Shown here: piece after piece, positions 34,744 to 46,067 of the stretch
Numbering within the stretch: the first letter of the stretch is position 1
Layout: each line of letters opens with the position of its first letter
Assembly: GCA_038380435.1 (NCBI GenBank)
Contig: JAWZYU010000011.1
Span: 85,908,501 to 85,972,500 of the forward strand
DNA length: 64,000 nucleotides
Direction: 5' to 3'
DNA from: Ryuthela nishihirai
Lineage: Eukaryota > Arthropoda > Arachnida > Araneae > Heptathelidae
Made by a program: the position numbers and the translations under genes
Notes under the pieces: generated by a model
Told to the model about the DNA's origin: nothing
The model's database searches: none
The model's input: the letters and a program-made list of their open reading frames with translations, nothing else

Positions 34744-37700
34744 CTGTCGGTGGATACATTTTTCAGTTCAAATTAACTCTTTCAAATTGAGGTCTAAGAA
34801 CTAGGGACTGATAAGCATTTAAAGGATATTGATGCAATTAAGATTTTATTATTCAGAAACAAACCTTCAAAAATATACCCAATCTCAGTTTTAAGATTAA
34901 GATACTTGTGAAAAAATATTTAGTTTCAACTTTATGTTGCTCCCGCATGTTTCCAACAATACATGTTGGTCCTGCAAGCCTGATCTTGGCTGCCGTTTCT
35001 GGAAATGACCGCCATGTTTTCCCCGTTTCTAATCTTTAGAATCATGCTGACCTGTTGCCATAAAGAAGCACCGAGGGCGAGCTCTATTTGACCATTTTTT
35101 GCAAAAAAAATGGTGACCGCTCAGAGGAAAACCCCAATCCAAGTATTATCGAAATGAACAAAAAGAAATCTTATTTTTGCTACAACTCTTTTCGTCAATA
35201 TCCGTAACTTTTTAACTATGAGTATATTTAATAACGAGACCATTCAAAGAACATTAGGAAGCTCAAAATATTGTCTATCATTTGTGATCAGGCACAATAA
35301 GAAAGATTTCCACACTATTTTGGGTTTCAATTTTATATATTTTTTACCAGTGGTTCAATTTATTCTACAGAAAATTTTTACACCTTATTTTCAGTAAAAT
35401 AGTTAAATTCCAAAACAAAAAAAAAATTCCTCTATATTTATCATACAGATTTGTGCTTTAATTCAAAATATTTTAATACCTTAACCCAAATACCTATAAA
35501 ATGCTTAAAATTTTTTCGAGTACGCCGCGAGATCTGAAAAGTCGGTAAATCTAGTAACAAAATAAAAATAAAACTGCAGTTATAGTATAACAATGGTTAT
35601 CTATCTACACAAGGGGTGAAGCATAAAAATCGCGAAGCATAAAACGTTGAGAATCACTGCATTAGAGAACTAAAGAAAGGCTTTGAGACAATGAGTTCTG
35701 GCCCATAGACATCAATTCATAGGAATGTCTAGGAGGAAACGAAGCTGGATTTCATTATCGGTCTTTATTCGATAAAAAGCTCTAGAAAAAACAAATCTGG
35801 CCCATTAAATAGCTGCATACCAAATATTCCCGTAAATTTTGTAAAACCGCCCCCTTCCCAGCGCATATGTTACGGAGCCTATCAGTACACCCAAGGCCAT
35901 TGGGAAAAATGGCTATTCTTAAAGGGCAGCAGAAAAAATTGTTATAAAAGCGAAAATAAATTCCTAATCAATTACTCCTTAAAAATTTTTTTTGTAAAGA
36001 AAATATCTTGATTAATTTATAATTGATTAATAAAATTGAAATATTTAAATGAGTACTGTGAATTGGGAGAAGAGTTTAATTATGCACCTAAAAATGCTTG
36101 TCAAAAAATTAGGAAAAAATGAGTCAAATTCAGTATATTGATTGTTTTGCGAGCTACGGGTTGGATGGACCTAGTTTAGGTGCGTTTGCTCTTTTAGAAA
36201 AAAAATTTCGAAGTTTAAAGTAGAACGCATATCACCTGTGCGAATATGAGAATCTGTTTTCAAAGAAAAAAAACTTTTCGTTTACCTACTTTTGCACTTT
36301 TTAAAAGATTTAGTTCTTACTGGGAAATTGCAAATTGTATAAGTACTAATAAAATATTACTAGTACGAAGAAAAAATCCATGTCTTTTATTCCGTAAATT
36401 TAAAATTTTTTTTCTCGCATTTCTCACAAAAGGGGCAGATTGTTGCTGTCAGCGGAATCTGATTTTTGAATTATCTCTTGACACTACCACCGAAATTTCT
36501 ACCATAAACAGATCACTTGAAAACATTCGTTAAGAGTATCACCTTTTTCATATTTAGTTCTCTCTACGATGCAAATTAAAACTATCTAACGAATTTTAAA
36601 ATGTAAATATTTCATTATTACGAATCCAACTAAGAAATAATTTTCCAGTATCTCTTTAAACAGTTCCGTTTCCCCACACCACTGTGGGAAAGGTGTCAAC
36701 TTACTGTTGAAAATTAAGACTAAAAAACTTCCACATTTTACAATCAAAATTTCAACTCTGTAGCATAAATGCATCGCTTGTAATATCTGTTTAAAAGTTT
36801 GCAATTCAACTTTTTTCACTAATAGCGGAGGAACTTTAATTTTTTGCGATTCGCAAAATGCAAATCTTAATGTATTTTCAGTACTTATCCAACTCAAAGA
36901 ATTTAACTCGTCTAAAAACAAGCAATTATTTTTTGATACCCCCTAGAGGGGGCAACTTTTTATTAAGTGATATCTACAAACAGATGAACAGACTACAAAA
37001 CGAAATTATCTTTTTTAAGAAGCTCTTTTTCAGACCCACTTTCTCTTTAAACGATTGAATTTAAAGCATTAAAAATCCATCTCTAAACTTTCCCCTTGGA
37101 GTAAATAAAATTCTTTTCTGACCGATGGTGAATGGCTAGTGCGCTTCGCTACAGATTAAAAAAAATGAAGTTGTTTAATTTTTAAAATTTGAAAACAATC
37201 CAATTACGTGAATATTTCGGTGGGAAATTTAGAAAAAAATTTGAACTCCAATTTCAGTGAAATGGGTTAAAAACAACATGTATTTGTTTTGCTGTAATTG
37301 TTGTATAGTTTTTAGTTTATTTCAGATTTAAGCAATTTAAGGCATTCTAGAAACTGATTTTGTGTTCTCTTTCAGTGCTCTGTAAAACCACATTTTGGAG
37401 TGAACCTTGTGAAGCAAATAGCAGAAGCTTAAGTGAAAAATTATCACTAGAATTAGACCCTTTTCAGGAAAGTTTGGTTTCATACGGAAGTAGATCTTTT
37501 TCTGCAATTTAAAATTGTTTAACTCTAAAACAAGACGAACTCAAAACGAAGACAAAATTCACAAAGAGAGTTTAGATCTGGTATATTTCAAAAATTTATG
37601 GTCAGTGGACTTTTTTGGCTATTCTTGGTTTTCGACCTATACTGTGCAAGTTGTTTATAAATTTTTTTGTATATTTCCAACGTTGGTTTATGTAAGACTT

Positions 37701-39999
37701 CGAGGAAAAAAATAAGTGAAATGGTTTGGCGTTTATCAAACATTGTGAAATCTAAGTAAATGACCAAACAAAAATAGTCTTCCATAGGTTTCGGTTCTTC
37801 ATACTGAATTTTTGCTGAGATTTATAATTTATTTCAAGGATTATTACAGCGATAATCGCAAATAAAGTGTGAAAAATATTTCTTACGAGAGCATAAATTC
37901 CGATCCGAGTTTTGAAAAAATTTATCCCGTTTTTACAAAGGCAAAAATGGCACAAAAATATCGAATATTTACCTTCATACTGCTTTGTAGTTCTGATTCT
38001 AGGATGATTTCTCCTGTATCATGTTAACTGACTATCGGTTCACGATATGGAAATAAAGCTATCACAACCGAGTTTTATCCTATTTCGCATGTCTTTAGGG
38101 TTAATGACCAACCCCACGTAGTCTCCTGCACTACTCCGAACGCTGCCTACAGTCTCTCATGAGCTATAATCACTCACTGAAAGTCATTATTGTCTGTTGT
38201 CATTAGACAATTTCTGAAAACTGTCGTCTATCATGTAGTGAGTGCTCCAAACATAGTTTTGACAGATTGGGTTGGGTTGTTTTACCTCTGAACGGCACTT
38301 TTTTGCACACCATGGGCTAAATGGCCAGGTCACATGGACCCCGAAGGCTCAGAGAAGGTTGGGGAGGGGACCCACTGGAACAGCTGTTGGGAGACATGGT
38401 AGCCTGCCGTCAAGGCCATCCAGCGTGTTCTTTAACGTGCACAGGGTATGGCTCTCCCGCACAAGGGGCCACGGCTTAACGTCCCATCCGACGGACGGCG
38501 GCCTTTCCAAGCCCATCGGTGTCCCCTACTGACTGTGGGCAGGGCGGGAAATTTGCGGAGATAAATCTCCACGCTGACCCAGCTGGGACTCGAACCTGGG
38601 AACTACAGATTACGAGCCTGACTGAGCCGCCCCTGTGCTTCTAGGGATATTTAATTCGTCCGTATAGACTTATTTCTCTTGGGTCGCAAACATTTGATGA
38701 CATTACGAAATCTTCAACATTATTTTCTATTATCTGCTCAGTTTCGTTTATTTTTACTTCAGCATTCATATCCGTCACCTTTTCCTTCATTTATTCTCCG
38801 GTCTTCTTTACAAGACTTAAAAAGTTGCACAAAAGATAAATTAAAATTTTCTTTTATTTAAAATCTATCTTTTTTCTGTCCCACGAATACTTTATTTTTT
38901 TCTGGCATGAAGGGACACAAATTAAGAAATTACGAAATAAAAAAGTGAAGAGTTTGAGACTGTTTTCTTCCCTATCAGTGCAAATGGAGCGTTAACTTCT
39001 TGCATCCACTTCAATGTACTAATCAACGCACTAACAACGCACACATCTAAACTACGCACTGGCGACGATCACCCGCGAAATCTAAAGAAATATGACAGGG
39101 CGACAAGCAGTCAACCACCGTCATATCCCGACTGATGTTTGTCCCCATGCGATCCACTTTGTTCTGCATCCCTTCTTTAGCCTTCTCCGGACAGGGCATC
39201 TGGGATATGCACACGTGTACAAAACTCCTACCTCTCAAGTTACGATCTGAAATATCGGTAATAAAGGAATCCAGTTCCCTGGCGTTCCCTTATGTAGCGA
39301 AGAGAAAAAGGGAAATTGCGAGTCGATAGATATTTTCCATATGCAAGGAAATTTAAACTTTTTTGTAGTTGGTGTATGCAGCTATTGAACTAAAGTAGGG
39401 GAAAAAGAGGAATTTAGTTTACTGTTAAACCATTCCACTGGTCATAAAAGGATCACGGTCACCAAAATTGACAGCAGACTCAGACATTTTGAGAATGGGG
39501 AAGTATCTTAAGACGTGGATATCTAAAGAAATTTTTCTCAGTTTGATCCACTCAAACTGAATTTTTTTCAAGTCCTGTTTTATTAATCAACGCAGGTGGC
39601 GTTCAGAAAATTTTGCTATTTCTTTTGCACAGTAGAAATTTAAAATTACCCTTTTTGAAGATATTTCCCCCTTTGAAAACAGATACTTAAAGGGATTTTA
39701 ATTTATCAGCATTCATAGCAAGGGGATTTTTTCTTTTAGTAAAAAATTTTCCATGCCGAATTTTAGGCTTAAGTGGACTGGTATCGGATAGAAAAGAAAA
39801 AAGGTAACCGATATTTGTGAAAGTGTTGAAAAATACGCAGTAAAAAGTAGAAACAATTGATGCTTTGTGTTTGGTTCGAGTATCTTCACTATTTTGTATA
39901 TTTTTGAAGTTATTCTTCATGTTAATCCTTTAAGAGGAAACGTTCCGATGATATTTGAAATGGATTATGCGAGCATCGGAAGGTCACGAGTTCACTCAC
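34744..39999 (-). other. Intron (5.26 kb)
   Basis: It contains a SINE A tail scrap (35085-35150, GTGACCGCTCAGAGGAAAACC), a SINE B head scrap (37110-37175, ATGGCTAGTGCGCTTCGCTAC) and a SINE A (38266-38633). The rest is AT-rich with nothing recognised. Confidence 0.6.
38266..38633 (-). mobile_element. SINE A copy with internal head deletion
   Basis: The body is well conserved, from TTGGGTTGGGTTGTTTTACC to the head. Within the head the A-box region is shortened (GATTACGAGCCTGACTGAGCC, missing the segment with GCGCTACC), so its polymerase III promoter is broken. Confidence 0.88.
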
Positions 40000-40185
40000 C
40001 CTTTTTCGGGACACAGAACGAGATCCTTTGGCATCGGTAGCATCTCGAGCAGCACCATGCGATGGGCGCCATTTGCCGCCAACACTTCCACCGTGCCTTT
40101 TGATGAATCCGACCAATACAGGTTATTTCCCAGCCAGTCGTAGTCGAGTCCTTCTGGGGTTTCAACGTGAAGATTTACTATTTCC
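40000..40185 (-). CDS. LDL-receptor-family gene, propeller exon with PEGL motif
   Basis: This 186 bp exon encodes EIVNLHVETPEGLDYDWLGN then NLYWSDSSKGTVEVLAANG, then MLPMPKDLVLCPEK and two bases. The PEGLxxDWLGNNLYWSD block is the hallmark YWTD blade of LDL-receptor-family propellers, and the acidic TVEV strand follows as expected. It enters in phase 2 (AG + G gives Arg) and leaves in phase 2. The minus-strand acceptor (TTGCAG) and donor (GTGAGT) are canonical. Family membership is very secure. The orthology (LRP2-like or vitellogenin receptor) is not. Confidence 0.92.
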
Positions 40186-40671
40186 CTGCAACAAGAGAAA
40201 TAATAAACGATCTTCGAACTTTTGGCGTAATCTAAGACTTCGATATCAAACTGGAAAGAGTTTAGTTTTAAGCTTTTCATTGAAATATAAAACAAATTTT
40301 CTATTAAATCTGACATTTGAAACTTCCTTAATAACTAGAAATTGTTGGAATCACTTTTCACTGAAGCTATGATCTCCAAGTTCACGATATGAAAAAGCCG
40401 TCGCGAATCCCAACTCCAAAAGTTATTTTATTCCGGATGTAACAATTAATCCAGAAATTTTTGGGCTTTCTGGTTATCACTTATTCGTATAATAAATTTA
40501 AGTATATTAAAATATATTTTTGTTCTCTTAAATAGAAATGAAATTTTGAATTTGGCCAAAGAGAAAAATTCAAATCAACCAATGGAAGAGTAGATTTCAA
40601 AAAGTTTAATTTTGTGCTAATGTTATTTGATGAACTACGATTATCAGTTCTTAGTTCACATGAACTATTAT

Positions 40672-40812
40672 AATCTGTAGTTCCAAAGTTTGAGTCCACC
40701 TGTGCCAGCATTGAAAATCCCCACTGAACTGCACCCTGCTCACGAGCAGAAAGGAGATGCCGATGATCTTAGAAAGGCCACCGCCCGTCGGATGGGACTT
40801 TGGACTTTTTTT
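40672..40812 (+). mobile_element. SINE A head half
   Basis: Plus orientation: it begins in the head with TGTAGTTCCAAAGTTTGAGTC and continues to GGCCACCGCCCGTCGGATGGG. The 3' half is absent, replaced by the 135 bp unit that is duplicated at 41597. Confidence 0.65.
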
Positions 40813-40964
40813 AAACGGCCACATACGTGCTATCACCACCTCTGCTCCCACCATGTTTATTTCGTTTGCTGGTTATTTTTTTCCATTAAGTGTTTCATTA
40901 CCCATACACCTTTACTACAACTGCTCTGGAATAAACGGAACCTGGTTCCGAAATTCTCACAAAT

Positions 40965-41286
40965 TCATCCTCTGGGCGGCAGTTTTTGCCTACAGTGGGC
41001 TAAATGGCCAAGTCACAAGGATCCTAAGGGTTCATAGAAAGTTGAAGGAAGAAACCCACTGAATAAATGTCAGGAGACATGTTGGCCACCCGTCAAAGCC
41101 ATCCAGCATGTTACTTAAAGTATCCAATTTTCCTGCATACAGAGACAAGGCTGTGCATACCATCGAATGAACAGCAGCCTTTCCATAACAGCTGTAGTTC
41201 TTTCTCACCGAGTGCATATAAATCTCGACGTTGGCCCAGGTGGGACTAACTGGGAAGGACAGATTGAGTCTTGCAAACTACTGGAA
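40965..41286 (-). mobile_element. SINE A, left member of inverted pair
   Basis: GTGGGCTAAATGGCCAAGTCA, GCCATCCAGCATGTTACTTAA and TTGGCCCAGGTGGGACTAACT appear in SINE A order. The head end is at the right. Confidence 0.65.
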
Positions 41287-41580
41287 TGTTAGGGGTGGCT
41301 CAGTCAGTTGCACACCAGGTTCAAGTCTCAAATCTGGCCCAAGCGGAAATGATCTCCCCAAAACTTCCCGCTCCGTCAGTCGGTGGCAATGATAAGCATT
41401 TAAAGTCCGTCAGATGGGCACGTTAAACGCTATGGCCTTGACAGGATACCACCATCTCCTAACAGCTGTGCAGTGGATCCCCTCCAACCTTCTGAGGCTC
41501 CGGGTCCTTGTTGCCTGGCCACTGAGCAGTCCATCGTGCGCAAACTGCAGCTCTGAAGAAAACAACTCAACCCTGAAACC
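41287..41580 (+). mobile_element. SINE A, right member of inverted pair
   Basis: It starts with GGGGTGGCTCAGTCAGTTGC and GGTTCAAGTCTC (diverged A and B boxes). The body follows as CCGTCAGATGGGCACGTTAA, AACAGCTGTGCAGTGGATCCC and CTTCTGAGGCTCCGGGTCC. Confidence 0.7.
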
Positions 41581-42185
41581 ATTATCCAAGCTTTAAACGG
41601 CCACATACGTACCTCTGCTCCCACCATGTTTATTTCGTTTGCTGGTTATTTTTTTCCAGCAAGTGTTCCATTACCCATACACCTTTGCTACAACTGCTCT
41701 GGAATAAACTGAACCCGGTTCCGAAAGTGACAATCACTCCTCTCAAATTCTGACACGTTTCACAATTTGTCCGTTATTTATGCCACTTTTACACGTCGCA
41801 TAAACTTCACCCCAACTGTGTGTTTGTCACTATTAGCCTACACCTGGTTTAATTCGACTCGCACAGTTCTTCTTCAGCATAGGGAGGAGTGGTAATTTCC
41901 TCGGTGGTCATTTAATTATATATCAAGTATTTTTTTAGCCTTTAACATTAAATTTCAGAGGTGAAGACAACTTTCATAGCCAAAATAGTAAATTTGGTCA
42001 AAATTTCTTCTTAATGAAATTTCAGTTTGATTCAATAATCATTGGAGAAGGAATGAACAGAATTTAGCTTCATTAAAAATATTAATTTTTTAGTACTCAT
42101 TGTCGCAGATTTGGTATTCATGTTATACCGAATTAAATTTCTTTTAAATTAATATCAATTTGAATTCTACAATGTTTGGAAACAA

Positions 42186-42330
42186 ATTCTCAAGCCGCTG
42201 CTTCTCGCAGAAGTCTGACAGGAGCCTATCAGACTAGTATGACATACAGATGACTAAGGGGATAAATTCTGGTCTCTTGTTAACTGCACTGGAAATGATT
42301 AACCTTAAATTTATCTGCAAAACGTTAGCC
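42186..42330 (-). mobile_element. SINE B remnant
   Basis: CTCAAGCCGCTGCTTCTCGCA and GTCTGACAGGAGCCTATCAGA match the 3' half of SINE B in minus orientation. The head is degraded. Confidence 0.6.
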
Positions 42331-42833
42331 AGCCTGACCTCTGTTGAGTATGCGTGATCCGCGTTACATTCCTCTGCGACATCGGTGACTGGGAATAGAA
42401 CTGGAAGCAATTTGATGAGTTTTTACCCATCGCGCGTCTTCTATGCAAGCATCTGGCAAATGCTATTTCGTTTCTTGACAAGTGCTTTTATCACGAGTGC
42501 AAGTCAGAAAGCTCTTAACACTTTCAAGAACAAAACTGTCAACGAGTTTTACTTAAAAAATAACGCTTTAAAGTAAAAACACTCCGCTGACAATTATGCA
42601 TGTAACACTTCAGGGATGGTCTCAAGGTAATCCTTAAACTTAAGAATTATTGGAAAATATGACTGATCAAGGAAACTGCCAACCCGATTTAAACGGAGGC
42701 TCCCTTATATAGATGTAAATAGCTTATGTTCAAAATTGTTTTCTGGAAAATAAGGCAAACTCGTGCAAAAAAGGCACTTCCCATATTTAATAATCAGGCT
42801 ATCTAGACCATGTAAGGCTATTTACAGCCTCAC

Positions 42834-43050
42834 CTTTTGTTGTAAGAGGTGGTGTTAACAGCGATGATAACATGGCGCCGAATATCGCTGATGTAAAGGA
42901 TCCTCCTGGCGAAGTCGTAAGACATGTCTCCAATCGAGATCAAATGCGAAATCGGAAGGGCTATGGCAATGTTCTCTCCGACAGCATCTGGCTGAATCTG
43001 GAATATCGTTTCCTCTTCTGTGACGAATAACTGCGGCGACGTCTTATCCA
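42834..43050 (-). CDS. LDL-receptor-family gene, first propeller exon after EGF
   Basis: This 217 bp exon encodes DKTSPQLFVTEEETIFQIQP, AVGENIAIALPISHLISIGD and MSYDFARRILYISDIRRHVI, ending NTTSYNK plus two bases. The first strand (PQLFVTEEETI) is the typical propeller opening after an EGF module (a hydrophobic LFV/LLF strand). The DxxRRILYISD segment is the first YWTD-type motif, with Ile replacing Trp. Its first two bases complete a Met codon with the base left by the EGF exon (phase 1), and it exits in phase 2. The minus-strand acceptor (TTTCAG) and donor (GTGAGG) are canonical. Confidence 0.9.
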
Positions 43051-43734
43051 CTGAAAGACACGATTTTATTTTAGGCATCCAACTGAAAACATGAAACTTT
43101 CAGAACTTAACATTTCAAAATTAAACAGCTAACAATTTTGATTAGAGAAAAAGACGTTTGAAATTATAAAATTTGATTAATTATTTAATAGTTTAATAAA
43201 GGGAGCAAAGGTTCGGGTACTTCAAACAGTGTATATTATTAAGATGAATTTTATTTTTCAGTATGTAATAAAACTGATCCGAGTCTGCAAATGTGAGTCA
43301 TTAACAGATTCAATATCCCACTCTAGTTAATACTCGTCTGAGATAATAACACTAACATTTAAGTGTCTACATTCAAGAATAAAAATTTACTTTATAAGAA
43401 GTCTTAAGTTTTAAACGTTAATAATTATTTGAGAAAAACATAGAATCATTTTAATAATCTTACACTTTGATATCATAAATGATCCAATTTCTTAAAACAT
43501 CAGAATGGTGTTTAATATCGTGTGTAAGCATAAGATAATTTGTTTTCTTGGTTTGCAGACTTTAAAACATGTTGCCAAAGTTTAATAAAAATATTTTTCT
43601 TAACCGGTACTTCAGTTAATAACATGTTTTCAGATACTCTCGTATGGACAGGAAATTCTAATTCTGCCAATATCCCAAATTTTATTCAAATGTATTAAAG
43701 AATTTAACACATAACTTGCGTAGTTCTAAAACAC

Positions 43735-44475
43735 CAAGAACACTCACTAACGCCTTCTCTTTTTTGCTTCAAAATGCATCTTAAAACATGATTTTGAACA
43801 ATTTCAATGATCTTGAAATATTTGTTAAATGCACCTCCCAAGATAAGCCATATGACAAATAGGATTTAATCCATGTATTTAGATTTCTTTGCTTAAAATA
43901 ATCTATAACATTATTTGATATAATTTATTTTTGGGATAATGGCATTAATTCTTTTACAGACACTTTGTATATGATCTTTCCATGTCATTTTGCTGTCCAA
44001 TGATTACTAGGTATTTAGAGTGTTAAACACCCTCAAAGTACTCTTAATAGGATTAGTCTTTCATGATATATTTATTTTTATAAATATAGGAAAATTATCT
44101 TCATTACCCCTTAGTCTAATATACATTTTGACATTAACATTAATTTATTTTGAACCAATTTCTAACGATCCCTAAACTATTTTCGACTATTAGTGATTTG
44201 AGTTCACCTGTAAAAACAATTGCTGTATCAACAAATGTAATAATTTTTCCTTTCAGTTGTAAATTACAAAGATAGTTCATGTAAATTAAAAATAAAATTG
44301 GGCCTGAAACAGAACTTTGAGGCACTCCATAATTTAATTCTCTTTTGTCAGTTACCCATTTATCTATTTCAACTCTTCGTATTGTACCTTGTAAATAACT
44401 TTCAAATCATTTCTTAATCGTTCCCTTAAAACCAGCCTTTTTCAATTTTATCTTAAAGTATTTTGCGAGACACGG
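43735..44475 (-). pseudogene. LINE reverse transcriptase scrap
   Basis: The minus strand reads DTVSRKIL near 44475, KKAGFKGTIKK (about 44430), NYGVPQSSVSGPILFLIYMN (about 44320) and LKGKIITFVDTAIVF (about 44250), followed by more C-terminal sequence to about 43740. These are the palm motifs of a jockey/CR1-like reverse transcriptase, with the catalytic ADDT box damaged to VDTA by a lost codon. It carries no endonuclease. Confidence 0.65.
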
Positions 44476-44664
44476 TATCACATAAATTTGTATTACATGG
44501 TTTTGGTCACAGAGTTTTGTATTATACAGTTTTGGTAATAATGCTAACGTATATTTGGAATAGCTATGAATTCTAGTCAGAGTTTCGGTTGCATAGAAAT
44601 GGGAACGAGGGAAATAATTGTCATTAGCCAGGTGGGATCTAAACCCAATCAGAGGATGATTGTT

Positions 44665-44740
44665 CGAGGCCGGTAGCCCAGTCGTCAGAGCACCCGACAT
44701 GTTATCTGGAGATCGTGGGTTCAGATACCACCCGGCAAAT
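44665..44740 (+). repeat. tRNA-like sequence, probably a SINE head
   Basis: GGCCGGTAGCCCAGTCGTCA, then GTGGGTTCAGATACCAC (a T-arm with a 4-bp stem) and CCCGGCA complementary to the start over five bases. The anticodon arm does not fold cleanly, so I call it a degenerate tRNA-derived element. Confidence 0.5.
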
Positions 44741-45660
44741 TATAATTTTTCCTCTATATTTATCCAAAATGAATCGCTACCAGGTGTATCTGAGAAGTTC
44801 TATTATTTCAAGAGGAAAAAAATGGTATGATGTCAAAAGAATGAATTATTTATTCAAAGAGTAAACATGCTAACATATATATTCATAGTTTCATGGAACT
44901 TGATGCAATATTGTCCAAGAGTAAGTCATAATCAAATTATCTACATAAAGTACACTTCAAAATTTTGATCTAAAAATAACCGTAAAGTATCGTTAAGGTC
45001 ATGAGTAAAAACATTTATACAAAAAAAGTTCTTGTTCTGTATCAACGTTCAAGTGTAACAACTACGTTTAAAATATTACGTGAATTATACAGCCATTTTT
45101 CATTTCAAATACACGAGTTGAACAACTGTTGCATTTGCCCTTGACATTGCAGTTATTCAATGCCTCATTTTCCATTTCATGATTTAAACTTCCAATATTG
45201 CTAGACACACCGACTTGATTCTTGCCCATTACTTGTTGCTCTTCGTCTTTTTCCAAAATATAGCCTGATAACAAATTGGCATAATCCACGACAAAGTCTT
45301 CGCGACTAATGTTGCTTTAAGTTGGCCAAACTCTGCATCTTGATTTGCTCATTTTTTGGGGGTATTGGAAATTCCTCGGGTACAGCGAAACTATTTCTTT
45401 CATCTGTTTTTAATTAAAGGTGAAGCGTGAATTTTATCGTTCTAGTGAAGTGTCAATGATAAAGTTGAAAACGTTGGGAGTCAGTTTTTTTTTACAAATA
45501 TATTATTCAGTAGTAATTACTTTTGAAATCGCTTATTTTGTGATGACTTAGTTGGTCGCCCTAATTCGCTATTTGCCCTGGTGGCGATCTTTAACCAGGT
45601 CCAGTCTGCCCCTGAAGCAAATACCACTCAAAGGTAAAACCGACGTTAGAGCAAATAACT

Positions 45661-45708
45661 TATTAAGGTGTATATTACAATTTATAAAATATAATATACA
45701 CCTTAATA
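45661..45708. repeat. Long AT-rich hairpin
   Basis: Perfect 17 bp arms, TATTAAGGTGTATATTA at 45661-45677 and its complement at 45692-45708, with a 14-base loop. Its position is in the intron 160 bp downstream of the EGF exon. Confidence 0.9.
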
Positions 45709-45865
45709 TTTTATAATGAGGTTCTCTCGTAAGAAAACCTTATAAAATAATCTCCGGTGATGGTGTATGAATTAGTTTTAAATTGTGATATCCAATCTCT
45801 TGTCAATTCAGAAATTCTACCTTTGACAGTGAAATGCAAATGGAAGAGGAAATGAGCCAACTTAC

Positions 45866-45985
45866 TTAAGCATGTTGCTTCATCCGACTCGAGAGAGAAT
45901 CCTGGAGGGCAGACGCAGCGATGTCCTCCTGAAGGACCAATCACACAGAGATGGCTGCAGAGACTTGACCAGCAAGGATTAGAAG
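45866..45985 (-). CDS. LDL-receptor-family gene, exon encoding first EGF module
   Basis: This 120 bp exon encodes SNPCWSSLCSHLCVIGPSGG then HRCVCPPGFSLESDEATCL. It is a complete EGF-like module with six cysteines in C-x4-C-x3-C-x8-C-x1-C-x11-C spacing. It enters and leaves in phase 1, so it is a symmetric module exon. The minus-strand acceptor (TTTTTTTAG) and donor (GTAAGT) are canonical. The NPCW start and SHLC core are typical of the EGF module after a YWTD propeller in LRP2 and vitellogenin-receptor relatives. It separates two propellers with no LDLa repeat between them. Confidence 0.9.
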
Positions 45986-46067
45986 CTAAAAAAATTGGAT
46001 TAAAAATATATTTAAATGTTCTATGCCAATACTAGAAATAACGGAAATCGTAGAGAACAGTTTTTTA

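Larger units (their letters stand above)
40817..41728. repeat. 135 bp direct repeat flanking an inverted SINE pair
   Basis: 40817-40954 and 41597-41728 are about 90% alike by eye (shared CGGCCACATACGT, CTCCCACCATGTTTATTTCG and CATTACCCATACACCTTT). Between them are a minus SINE A (40965-41286) and a plus SINE A (41287-41580). Each repeat copy directly follows a plus-oriented SINE A. Confidence 0.8.
40186..42833 (-). other. Intron (2.65 kb) with SINE mosaic
   Basis: It holds three SINE A pieces (40672-41580), a duplicated 135 bp flank and a SINE B remnant (42186-42330). The remainder is unrecognised. Confidence 0.6.
43051..45865 (-). other. Intron (2.8 kb)
   Basis: It contains a LINE scrap (43735-44475), a tRNA-like stretch (44665-44740) and a strong hairpin (45661-45708). 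A minus-strand frame at 45068-45289 (Asn/Glu-rich, ending CSTRVFEMKNGCIIHVIF) is not recognised. Confidence 0.5.

Noticed and set aside
44665..44740. A functional tRNA gene
   Set aside because: Acceptor and T-arm partly pair, but the anticodon arm does not fold cleanly.
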